Shown here one piece after another: positions 27,521 to 35,259 of a stretch of 64,000 bases of DNA. The notes below the pieces were generated by a model, which was given only the letters and a program-made list of their open reading frames with translations, did not search any database and was not told where the DNA came from. The stretch's first letter is position 1. Each line of letters opens with the position of its first letter. Source of the stretch: Nevskia soli DSM 19509 (GTDB lineage: Bacteria; Pseudomonadota; Gammaproteobacteria; Nevskiales; Nevskiaceae); assembly GCF_000711955.1 (NCBI RefSeq), contig NZ_JONR01000001.1:390223-454222 (forward strand), given 5' to 3'. The position numbers and the translations under genes are program-made.

Positions 27521-29794
27521 ATGCGCATCTCACAAGTCGAAATTGGTAACTTTAGGAAGCTTGTCGCTACACGCATCGCGTTCGCGCACGAGAAAACTGT
27601 ATTTGTTGGTGCAAACAATAGCGGAAAGACGTCCGCTATGACTGCGCTTAGTCGGTTTTTCGTCGATTCAAGAGGCTTTTCGATCAACGATTTCAGCCTT
27701 GCACACTGGCAAGCGCTGAATGCGGAAGGCGATGCTTGGGAAGCAGCGCTGAAAGCCAACAAAGAAATTCCAATCCCTAATCTATCTAATCTTTTGCCCC
27801 AACTCGACGTGTGGTTGGAGGTAGGGAAGGGGGAGATGCATTATGTGCAGAAGCTTCTTCCAACTTTAGATTGGAAATCCGGCTCGCTAGGGGTACGCCT
27901 ACGCTATGAGCCTGATGATTGGAGCAAGTTTCAGAAGGAATATTTGGCAGCCAGAGTGAAGGCTGCCGAAACCACCGCAGGCGCCATCAAGGCGGCTGAG
28001 GGCAAAGGCGAGCCGCCGCAGTTAGAACTCTGGCCGCTGACCCTGATTGACTTTCTTGATCGACGCGTCAGGTCGTTCTTTAAGGTCAAAGCCTATCTAC
28101 TAGACCCGGCTAAGGTCGTCGAACCTTCAAATGGCATAGCAGCGATGCAGGAACTCCCCGCCGGACTTGAGCCGGTGGACGGCAACCCGTTGGACGGCTT
28201 GATCCAGATTGACGAGATTAGTGCGCAACGTGGCTTCGGTTCCCCAGCCACGCTTCGCGTTCAACGCGAAGATAGTGGTGTGGAATCTCGTAGTGGCCGG
28301 CGCCTCTCTACGCAGTTGCGTTCCTACTATGACAACCATCTTGACTGGCAGGACACGCCAGAACTCTCTGACATCAAGGCCATTGAGGCTTTGGATAAGG
28401 CGAGGAAGGTCTTCGACGAGCGCCTCTCAGAATCGTTTGGCAAGGCCCTTAAGGAACTTCAGAAGCTTGGCTATCCTGGTATATCGGACCCCAAGTTGAA
28501 GATAGCTACAAAGCTCCAGTTACAGGACGGGTTGAACCACGCTTCAGCAGTCCAGTATGAGATTCCCGGCGCTACGGATGGAAGTATCCATCGGCTGCCC
28601 GAGGATTCGAATGGTCTAGGCTACCAAAATCTCGTTTCCATAGTTTTTGGCCTGATGAGCTGCCGCGATGCGTGGATGCGGGTCGGGAAAGCTAGTGTCG
28701 CTAGCATCGAGATAAAACCTCCGCCGCCGCTTCACCTGATGCTCGTGGAAGAGCCTGAGGCGTACCTCCACGCTCAAGTCCAGCAAGTTTTTATCAAACA
28801 TGCGTACGATGTGCTCCGCAACGATCCGGCACTGGGTGAGTCGACTGCGTTCCGCACGCAGCTTGTAGTCAGCACGCACTCTAGTCATGTCGCACACGCC
28901 TGCGACTTTTCCGCATTGCGCTATTTCCGTCGGCTTCCGTCGAGTGAAAAGCGCAAAACGCCCACGGCATGTGTGGTCAATCTTTCAAATGTGTTCGGGA
29001 AATCTGATCAGACAGAAAAATTCGTTACGCGGTATCTAAAGGCGACGCATTGCGATCTGTTCTTTGCGGACGCTGCGATTTTTATCGAAGGTAACGCCGA
29101 ACGCATCCTGGTACCGCACTTTGTGGAGGAACTCGATGCCTTCGAATACCTCCGCAGCTGCTATATCACTTGGCTGGAAATTGGCGGAAGCCATGCGCAC
29201 CGATTCAAGGCGCTCGTTGAGGCTCTCGGTCTGACTACGCTAATTATCACCGACCTCGACGCGAAGGACCCTATTACCCAAAAGAGTGAAAGCCCCTCTC
29301 TTGGTGAGGGCCAAGAGGCTCGTAATGAGACCCTGCGAACATGGACGCCGAATAAGACTTCGGTCGATGAGTTAATCAAGCTTTCAGAGGACGCAAAAGC
29401 GCTGGTCCATCCAAATGGTTACGCTGTTCGTGCAGCCTATCAGACAAGTACAAAAATTAAGGTCGGGGCCGTAGAGGAAGAAGTGCTCGCGAATACGTTC
29501 GAAGATGCATTGCTCTATCGGAACATCGCATTCTTTAAGGGACGCGTGGCGACGGGGCTGGCAGGCAGGTTCCAAGAAATTGTCGATCAGGCGATTTCCG
29601 CGGCTGAACTCACGAAGCTGGCGAGGGGCGAGATCAGTAAAGGCGACAAAGCTGAATTCGCTCTTGAGCTGCTTTACAGCAAGGATGTCGAGAAGCTGCA
29701 GGTACCTGTATATATCGAGCATGGCTTGTTGTGGTTGATAAAACAGCTCGAGCGCAAGGAGGCTGACCTGGCGCCCAAGACAGGTGCGACATGA
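27521..29794 (+). CDS. OLD-family ATP-dependent endonuclease (GajA-like, class 2 OLD)
   Basis: 757-residue AAA/ABC-type ATPase fused to a TOPRIM nuclease. Walker A GANNSGKT is at 30-37. A long insertion-rich middle follows, then Walker B LVEEPEAYLH (about 407-416) and the switch His VVSTHSSHVAH (about 448). The TOPRIM domain carries IFIEGNAERIL (about 519) and IITDLDAKD (about 575), the Glu and DxD metal-binding residues, all intact. OLD proteins with a UvrD-like helicase encoded next door form the class 2 OLD/Gabija group that degrades phage DNA. The stop overlaps the helicase start by 4 bp. GGGGAGGGG precedes the ATG. Base and codon use is AT-richer than in the flanks, indicating acquisition. 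It is longer than Bacillus GajA (about 580). Confidence 0.85.
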   Translation: MRISQVEIGNFRKLVATRIAFAHEKTVFVGANNSGKTSAMTALSRFFVDSRGFSINDFSLAHWQALNAEGDAWEAALKANKEIPIPNLSNLLPQLDVWLEVGKGEMHYVQKLLPTLDWKSGSLGVRLRYEPDDWSKFQKEYLAARVKAAETTAGAIKAAEGKGEPPQLELWPLTLIDFLDRRVRSFFKVKAYLLDPAKVVEPSNGIAAMQELPAGLEPVDGNPLDGLIQIDEISAQRGFGSPATLRVQREDSGVESRSGRRLSTQLRSYYDNHLDWQDTPELSDIKAIEALDKARKVFDERLSESFGKALKELQKLGYPGISDPKLKIATKLQLQDGLNHASAVQYEIPGATDGSIHRLPEDSNGLGYQNLVSIVFGLMSCRDAWMRVGKASVASIEIKPPPPLHLMLVEEPEAYLHAQVQQVFIKHAYDVLRNDPALGESTAFRTQLVVSTHSSHVAHACDFSALRYFRRLPSSEKRKTPTACVVNLSNVFGKSDQTEKFVTRYLKATHCDLFFADAAIFIEGNAERILVPHFVEELDAFEYLRSCYITWLEIGGSHAHRFKALVEALGLTTLIITDLDAKDPITQKSESPSLGEGQEARNETLRTWTPNKTSVDELIKLSEDAKALVHPNGYAVRAAYQTSTKIKVGAVEEEVLANTFEDALLYRNIAFFKGRVATGLAGRFQEIVDQAISAAELTKLARGEISKGDKAEFALELLYSKDVEKLQVPVYIEHGLLWLIKQLERKEADLAPKTGAT

Positions 29795-31641
29795 GTACGG
29801 TTACTCCGTTGAAAACGGATGACCTTGATCTCCATGTGGATGAGGAAATCAGGCAGTGCTTGAATCCTCAATCGCCTAAGAGCTTTTTTCTATTTGCTGG
29901 CGCTGGATCGGGTAAGACGCGCTCTCTTGTAGCAGCCCTCGACCACTTGCGCGACTCGATGGGGAAGAAGTTGCGGATGCACGGCAAGCGGGTCGCCGTC
30001 ATCACTTATACGAAGGCTGCTCGAGATGAGATCATACGCAGGACGCAGTTTGATCCAGTCATTGCTGTATCAACGATCCACAGTTTCGCGTGGACGTTGG
30101 TTGATGGATTCAACCACGATATTCGAGAATGGCTGCGCGTAGAGCTTCGGGCTGGGATCGCTGAGTTGGAGGTGAAGGAGGCGAGTGGGCGAAAGGGGAC
30201 GAAAGCCTCTGCAGAGCGGTTGGCAGATATAGCTTCGAAACAGCGGAGGCTTGCGCGCCTCGATACCATCAAGAAGTTTGTCTACAGCCCTGACAGCGAT
30301 AACCGTAGTCGCGATTCTCTCAATCACGCCGAGGTGTTGAAACTTGCCGGGGAGTTTGTGCGTACTAGGCCGACGCTGCGTCAAATCTTGTGCGACGGGT
30401 ATCCATACATTTTGGTTGACGAGAGTCAGGATACTAATCGGCACATTGTCGAGGCGCTTTTCGCTTTTCAAGCAGCTCATAAGGGAGAGGTTGTCGTCGG
30501 ATTATTTGGGGACATGATGCAACGCATCTATGGGGATGGACAGCCAGGCCTTGGCGAGAACATTCCTTCAGATTGGGCAACGCCCACGAAGAAACTTAAC
30601 TTCCGATGCCCGCGAAGGGTGGTCGAACTGATAAATAAGGTTCGAGAGGGTGCCGATAAGCAGGTCCAAATTCCTCGCAGCACCGCACCGGAAGGTCACG
30701 TCCGGATATTTCTTTTTCCATCTGCGAGAACAGATAAAGCTGTAGCCGAACAAGCGGTCTGCGCTCACATGGCCAAGCTTACCGCCGATGATGGGTGGTT
30801 GGATGATGGGGCCGTGAAGATCTTGATCCTTGAGCATCGGATGGCTGCGCTTCGAATGGGCTTCGACGATCTTTTCGGCGCACTCTCCTCCGTCGCGCAA
30901 TTCCGAACTGGCCTGCTCGACGGGTCCCTGCCTTTATTGAGCTTCTTTTCGAATCTTGTTCTTCCTCTATGTGACGCCAAAGGGGATAAATTTTCTATTG
31001 CCAGAGTTGTTCGCGCGGTGTCGCCGCTTGTTAGCGCGAGTGCGCTGAAAGACGCAGAAGATGAGGTCGAGCAACTCGGGAAGGCACAAGTCGCAGTCGA
31101 TGTTCTTGTCAATCTTATCGACAACAAGCCAAATACCACATTTGGCGAAGTGGTTCAGTGTATAGCCGCGACAGGCCTATTCGTTCTTCCGGACGTAATC
31201 AAGGTCGCCTTGGCGGGCGCTGCCACTGGCGCCGACATCGATGAAGAAGACGAACAAGAGGAGCGTGCGGATAGGGAAAAGGGTGTGGCCGCGTTTCTTG
31301 GGGTACCTTTTGGGCAGATTCGCGCATACGCAAAATATGTCGGTCGCAAAGCACGTTTCGATACTCATCAGGGCGTAAAGGGCTTGGAGTTCCCGAGGGT
31401 GATGGTCATCATGGATGATCGCGAGGCCCGCGGTTTTCTTTTCAAGTATGACAAGCTCTTTGGCACTGGCTCAGAGGACACCACAACTGCTTCCACGCGT
31501 CGCCTCTTCTATGTGACTTGCAGTCGTGCGGAGCGCTCGCTTGCGCTCGTAGCCTATGCGGACCAACCTGATCACGTTAAAGCGAATTTGCTCGCGAACG
31601 GATGGTTCAAGGCGGATGAAATGCATGTCGGCGTGCCCTGA
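29791..31641 (+). CDS. UvrD/Rep-like SF1 helicase (GajB-like)
   Basis: 616-residue superfamily 1A helicase with the full motif set: Walker A FAGAGSGKTRSL (GAGSGKT 37-43), Ia VITYTKAARDEI, STIHSF, II ILVDESQDT (about 208-216), III GDMMQRIYGDG (about 239), IV LNFRCPRRVVELIN, V HQGVKGLEFPRV (about 526), VI YVTCSRAERS (about 574). ATGA overlap with the OLD nuclease gene indicates translational coupling and a joint function. In Gabija the GajB partner senses or unwinds DNA and activates GajA. It is longer than typical GajB (about 500) and has an acidic insert near residue 480. The same low-GC composition as its partner supports transfer as a unit. Confidence 0.85.
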   Translation: MSTVTPLKTDDLDLHVDEEIRQCLNPQSPKSFFLFAGAGSGKTRSLVAALDHLRDSMGKKLRMHGKRVAVITYTKAARDEIIRRTQFDPVIAVSTIHSFAWTLVDGFNHDIREWLRVELRAGIAELEVKEASGRKGTKASAERLADIASKQRRLARLDTIKKFVYSPDSDNRSRDSLNHAEVLKLAGEFVRTRPTLRQILCDGYPYILVDESQDTNRHIVEALFAFQAAHKGEVVVGLFGDMMQRIYGDGQPGLGENIPSDWATPTKKLNFRCPRRVVELINKVREGADKQVQIPRSTAPEGHVRIFLFPSARTDKAVAEQAVCAHMAKLTADDGWLDDGAVKILILEHRMAALRMGFDDLFGALSSVAQFRTGLLDGSLPLLSFFSNLVLPLCDAKGDKFSIARVVRAVSPLVSASALKDAEDEVEQLGKAQVAVDVLVNLIDNKPNTTFGEVVQCIAATGLFVLPDVIKVALAGAATGADIDEEDEQEERADREKGVAAFLGVPFGQIRAYAKYVGRKARFDTHQGVKGLEFPRVMVIMDDREARGFLFKYDKLFGTGSEDTTTASTRRLFYVTCSRAERSLALVAYADQPDHVKANLLANGWFKADEMHVGVP

Positions 31642-31679
31642 TCATCGCAATTACAGAACGAAGCTGCATTCCGATACTG

Positions 31680-31989
31680 AGCGGGTCCAAATCGAAATCA
31701 CGTCGTTCAGGCTCGTCAAAGGGTATTCCGGTGAAGATTTCGTCGCCGCGAATGTGGAGGTCGGTCGGTGGTTGAAGCGCCAGCCGGGCTGCCGCTCTGC
31801 CGGATCGCGGAGCGGGACGATGGGGCAATTGACGATACGTTGCTCTGGGACTCGATCACAGAAGTAGAAGTGCTAATGCATCGTCAGATGGACGAGTTAC
31901 GCAATTTGCCGGTGCATACCATGATCGACCAAAGCACAATGTCCTGGATGGTATCGACGGCGTGGCACTTTTTTGGATCGCGCGGTTGA
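31680..31989 (+). pseudogene. Frameshifted remnant of a small alpha/beta-barrel-like protein
   Basis: One frame reads VQIEITSFRLVKGYSGEDF and goes on to VEVGRWLKRQPGCRS. The next frame resumes with RIAERDDGAIDDTLLWDSI and goes on to MSWMVSTAWHFFG, stopping at 31989. Joined, they look like one domain of the ABM/Dabb monooxygenase-like type (short strands, helix, LLWDSI). The frame changes near 31795-31805, consistent with loss of two bases or gain of one. No start codon is evident, and the 5' part abuts the helicase gene. Confidence 0.55.
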
Positions 31990-32029
31990 CCTATCCTTCA
32001 CACCCTAGGTATGCAATGGAGTGGGGTAT

Positions 32030-32386
32030 ATGTCCGGCAGCGTGACGATTTATGGCATCAAGGCGTGCGACACCATGAAAAAGGCCCGTGCTTGGCTCGA
32101 AGAGCACGGTGTGAATTACGCCTTCCACGACTACAAGGCTGCGGCTATTGATCGCACTCATCTCGAAGCATGGATCAAGGCGGTGGGTTGGGAGACGGTG
32201 CTGAACCGTGCCGGCACCACCTTCCGCAAGCTGCCCGAAGCGGATCGTGAAGGGCTGAACGAGGCCAAGGCGATCAAGTTGATGTTGGCGCAGCCCTCGA
32301 TGATCAAGCGGCCGGTGTTGGAGACCGGCACGGGTGCGCCGCTGGTGGGATTCAAGCCCGAGGTTTACGCGGCTCGATTTTCCTGA
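32030..32386 (+). CDS. ArsC/Spx family protein (YffB-like)
   Basis: 118-residue thioredoxin-fold protein of the ArsC family. TIYGIKACDTMKKARAWLEEHG carries the single conserved Cys13, and RAGTTFRKLPEADR and PSMIKRPVLETG are the usual downstream motifs. It resembles E. coli YffB, a glutathione-binding member without proven arsenate reductase activity. ATG 32030 has GGAGTGGGG upstream; GTG 32021 is unlikely. It marks the right side of the low-GC segment that begins after guaA. Confidence 0.85.
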   Translation: MSGSVTIYGIKACDTMKKARAWLEEHGVNYAFHDYKAAAIDRTHLEAWIKAVGWETVLNRAGTTFRKLPEADREGLNEAKAIKLMLAQPSMIKRPVLETGTGAPLVGFKPEVYAARFS

Positions 32387-32405
32387 CAAGGCTTTTGATC
32401 AAAAG

Positions 32406-32474
32406 CGTCATTCCAGTGAGAGCCGGGGTCCAGGGCAGGTAAAGGACTGGACCCCGGCTTTCGCCGGGGTGACG
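32406..32474. repeat. CGTCATTCC-type element, long form; terminator candidate
   Basis: Two arms of about 28 bp (32406-32433 and 32447-32474) are imperfect complements around a 13-base loop; the core AGCCGGGGTCCAG / CTGGACCCCGGCT is perfect. Each arm resembles the single copies at 4444 and 13597. It lies between converging genes. Confidence 0.75.
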
Positions 32475-32498
32475 ATTCCTGATTTCCTCAAATCTTCT

Positions 32499-34286
32499 TC
32501 AAGGCAGCAAGGTATCCAGCAGCGGCGAGCTGAACAGTCTTGCCGGATCGAACAGGTCCAGCGTTGCCTTGGCGGTATCCCAGTTGTCGCCGACGGCCTG
32601 GCCGGTGCGCAGGCTGTTGGGGATGGTGGTGCCCAGCGCGGTCGGGTCCGACCAGGCGGCGGAGGTGGTGTAGCCCCAGCCCTTGGACCATTCCACCCGT
32701 ACCGAGCCGTAGCTGGCGTAGTTGGAATACATCCACTGTTCGACTTCGCTGTAGAACTGGTTCGCGTAGAGCGTGCCGGGGATGGTGAGGATGTCGAACC
32801 ACACGGCGACGTCCCATTCGGGATGATCGGGGCGCGGGCGCAGGGCGGAGAGTTGCGGCGAGGGGGCGCCGCTGATGCCGACCACGTCGCTTGGGCGGTC
32901 GAGGCCGGTGACGCGGATTTCCACCGGGCCGTTCATCGGGTACTGGCCCAGGGCCTGGTAGGCGCTGAGCTTGGCAGAGTACATGACGTAGAACTCGTTG
33001 ATGGCGCGCTGGATGTTGGCGCGGCTGGTGATCACCGCGTAGCCGTTGGCGGTGACGCGCAGCGTGGTCGGCTTGATGTAGAGCAGGGTGTTTTTCGACC
33101 AGCCCCAGATGTCCCAGGTACTGGTCAGGACCAGGCCGGCGGCGACGACGTTGTACTGGGTCAGGCCGAAGTTGGGCGTGGTGGTGGGATCGTTGAGCAC
33201 CGCCTGCGCTTGCGCGTCGACGATGGACTGGTCGATGCCGTCGCTGAAGGAGTAGTTGTACGGCTGGTTCACCTGGCTCGAGGTCCAGGGCTTGCTGGGC
33301 GCGATGCTCCAGACCTTGAGCCAGGGCTTCGGCGTGAACGGGAACCAGATGGTTTCGACGCGGCCGGCGCTGTTCAGGTAGCTGGTGAAGGTGTTGCCGG
33401 AGGAGCCCGCCGGCGCGAACAGCTCGGCGGCGGTCTTGTCGAACCAGCTCTGGCAGCGCAGCCGCTGGTTGGTGCCGACCTGCAGCGTCACCTCGGTGAT
33501 GAAGGCGCGGCCGACGTGGGTCAGCAGGGCGGCGCAGCCGGCGTCGGTGCGCTGGAAGGTGCGCAGCACGTACTGGCTGCTGGCGGTATCCCATACCACC
33601 GCGGTCAACGAACGGATCAGGTTGCTGAGCGAGCCGTAGGTGTTGCCGGAGACCAGGGTTTCGCCGGTCTTCGGAATGGCGGTGCCGTGGCCGTCGATGG
33701 CGAGCGCGCCGCCCAGGGTGAGATCGCCGGGAGCGGGGCAGGCGTTGACGCCGAGGGTGGAGGCTTCGAGCGTGGTCAGCAGGGCTTCCATCAGGATGCC
33801 GGTCTGCGCGGTGACGGTCTTGGGAGTGCCCGAGGTGTTGACCGACACGGCGGTGAGGTGCTGCTTGGTGTCGACCAGGATGATGTTGGGGCAGGTCGCG
33901 CCAGGGGCTACGGTCAGCGGCGACCAGTTGTGCATCGCGCCCACGGGACGGACCTTGTAGCCCTGGGCCCTGGCCCAGTTGCAGACGGTGACCACATCGG
34001 CCGGCGTGGCTGGCGCGCAGGTCCACATCGGGTCTACCGCGATGTCGCGCGCCCAGTTGATGTAGGCCTGCTGGTATAGCGTGATGCCGGATGGAAAACC
34101 CGTCGGCGTGGAGCACGCCGCTTCGGCCGCGCCGATACGGAATGCCGGTAGCCATCCCACCAGGGCGCCGGCGGCGGCTGCCTTGCCGGCACCGCCGAGA
34201 AATTTGCGCCGCGACAAGCCTGTCGCTTCAGTGGTTTCCGGGGAATGCGAAGGAGTCTTGCCGCTTTCCTGCGTCGATCTTGCCAT
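32499..34286 (-). CDS. Cholesterol oxidase, type II (covalent FAD, VAO family), Tat-exported
   Basis: Oxidises 3-beta-hydroxysteroids with O2 to the 3-keto-4-ene and H2O2. The 595 residues start with a twin-arginine signal (LSRRKFLGGAGKAAAAGALV). The FAD domain carries the covalent-attachment His119 in VGAMHNWSPL, and GNTYGSLSNLIRSLTAVVWD is close to Brevibacterium sterolicum BCO2. The steroid-binding domain keeps Glu312 in VETIWFPFTPKPW and the Glu/Arg pair in GPVEIRVTGLD (about 455-457), the BCO2 catalytic residues. It ends DLFDPARLFSS...LDTLLP. No steroid-ring degradation genes are adjacent; an SDR of 3-beta-HSD type is 2.3 kb away. Confidence 0.9.
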   Translation of the reverse strand: MARSTQESGKTPSHSPETTEATGLSRRKFLGGAGKAAAAGALVGWLPAFRIGAAEAACSTPTGFPSGITLYQQAYINWARDIAVDPMWTCAPATPADVVTVCNWARAQGYKVRPVGAMHNWSPLTVAPGATCPNIILVDTKQHLTAVSVNTSGTPKTVTAQTGILMEALLTTLEASTLGVNACPAPGDLTLGGALAIDGHGTAIPKTGETLVSGNTYGSLSNLIRSLTAVVWDTASSQYVLRTFQRTDAGCAALLTHVGRAFITEVTLQVGTNQRLRCQSWFDKTAAELFAPAGSSGNTFTSYLNSAGRVETIWFPFTPKPWLKVWSIAPSKPWTSSQVNQPYNYSFSDGIDQSIVDAQAQAVLNDPTTTPNFGLTQYNVVAAGLVLTSTWDIWGWSKNTLLYIKPTTLRVTANGYAVITSRANIQRAINEFYVMYSAKLSAYQALGQYPMNGPVEIRVTGLDRPSDVVGISGAPSPQLSALRPRPDHPEWDVAVWFDILTIPGTLYANQFYSEVEQWMYSNYASYGSVRVEWSKGWGYTTSAAWSDPTALGTTIPNSLRTGQAVGDNWDTAKATLDLFDPARLFSSPLLDTLLP

Positions 34287-34613
34287 TGGTCATCTCCCAG
34301 TCAGTGAATAGGTTGCCGATTGACAACAAGCCCTACTTCCAACTCGCAACTACAGCGAATGTCGTTGCGGAACGCCGGAGAAAACGGGCGCGGCTTTGGT
34401 ATTGAAACTGCTGAGTACCGAGTCGACTGCTGGCCGTTCGTCCTGGATCACTTCCCTGATAGGGCAGGGAAGCTATGCCCGTTTCCGGGCATGAACCTCA
34501 TCCGAACGAATTAGGTTTTCGGGCTGTGCGCAGCGGGCCTTTTGGTGCTTCCGAACCTTGCGAATCGTGAAAATCGGATGTTGCAACAAGGCCTTCGGAC
34601 ATGTTGTTCATGG
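34287..34613. other. Spacer upstream of the cholesterol oxidase gene
   Basis: About 330 bp without a convincing gene; it should hold the promoter of the minus-strand oxidase gene. A small hairpin (GCCCG-TTTC-CGGGC) lies near 34477-34490. The right side leads into the duplicated DUF559 module. Confidence 0.5.
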
Positions 34614-34744
34614 CTTCAAGTGGCGTTGAACAACATCGCAAATTCAGGCCCGCGATGGGTGACGATGTTTGGATATCGGGCGGCGGCGTGCCTTGAACTG
34701 CGCCTACCGATCCTTCGCTGGCTGCCAAGTTGGCTAGGGTTTTT

Positions 34745-34800
34745 CCCTCCCCTTGCGACCGCAGGGAGTCCCCGTGGGACGGGAGGGGCCAGGGGAGGGG
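34745..34800 (+). repeat. DUF559-associated palindromic element, copy A
   Basis: Starts CCCTCCCCTTGCGACCGCAG and ends with GGGACGGGAGGGG and AGGGGAGGGG, so purine and pyrimidine runs can pair. It ends 6 bases before the GTG start of the truncated DUF559 frame, whose Shine-Dalgarno it supplies. Confidence 0.75.
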
Positions 34801-34806
34801 TTGGTT

Positions 34807-34965
34807 GTGGTGGAACATCCCATTCAGATTCGCTGCTCGCGCCAGTTGCGGGCCGACATGACCGAGGCCTAGCTGCGTTCGCAGGGCTTCAGGATTGTGC
34901 GGTTCCGGAACAATCAGGTATTGGGTGAGATCGAGGGTGTACTGGAGAGCACATGCAACAGCTGA
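34807..34965 (+). pseudogene. DUF559 nuclease remnant (internal deletion)
   Basis: Starts GTG and reads VEHPIQIRCSRQLRADMTEA like the intact copy at 35260. A 180-bp deletion then removes the catalytic core (the DF and VEVDGGQ strands), and an in-frame TAG lies at the junction (34870). The tail LRSQGFRIVRFRNNQVLGEI remains and stops at 34963-34965. Confidence 0.8.
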
Positions 34966-35024
34966 CCCCTCCCCCCGGCCCCCTCCCGTCCCACGGGGAC
35001 TCCCTGCGGTCGCAAGGGGAGGGG
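34966..35024 (-). repeat. DUF559-associated palindromic element, copy B (inverted)
   Basis: Reverse complement of copy A with few changes, immediately after the stop of the DUF559 remnant. Copies A and B therefore bracket the remnant in opposite orientations. Confidence 0.75.
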
Positions 35025-35196
35025 GAGTCTGGGGAGGTCGATGTTGGCTGGAAGCGGGATGCGCTACTTCAAGCGAAGTTGAACAACATCGCAAATTCAA
35101 GCCCGCGATGGATGACGATGTTTGGATATCGCGTGGCGGCGTGCCTTAAACTGCCCCTATCGATCCTTCGCTGGCTGCCAAGTTGGCTGGGGTTTT

Positions 35197-35253
35197 CCCC
35201 TCCCCTTGCGACCGCAGGGAGTCCCCGTGGGACGGGAGGGGCCAGGGGAGGGG
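35197..35253 (+). repeat. DUF559-associated palindromic element, copy C
   Basis: Near-identical to copy A. It ends 6 bases before the GTG at 35260 and supplies its Shine-Dalgarno (GGGGAGGGG). Confidence 0.75.
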
Positions 35254-35259
35254 TTGGCT

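Noticed and set aside
27340..32030. att-type direct repeat of the guaA 3' end flanking the defence insert
   Set aside because: I looked for a second copy of the last guaA bases up to the ArsC-like gene and found none; no integrase gene is present, so site-specific integration is not shown.
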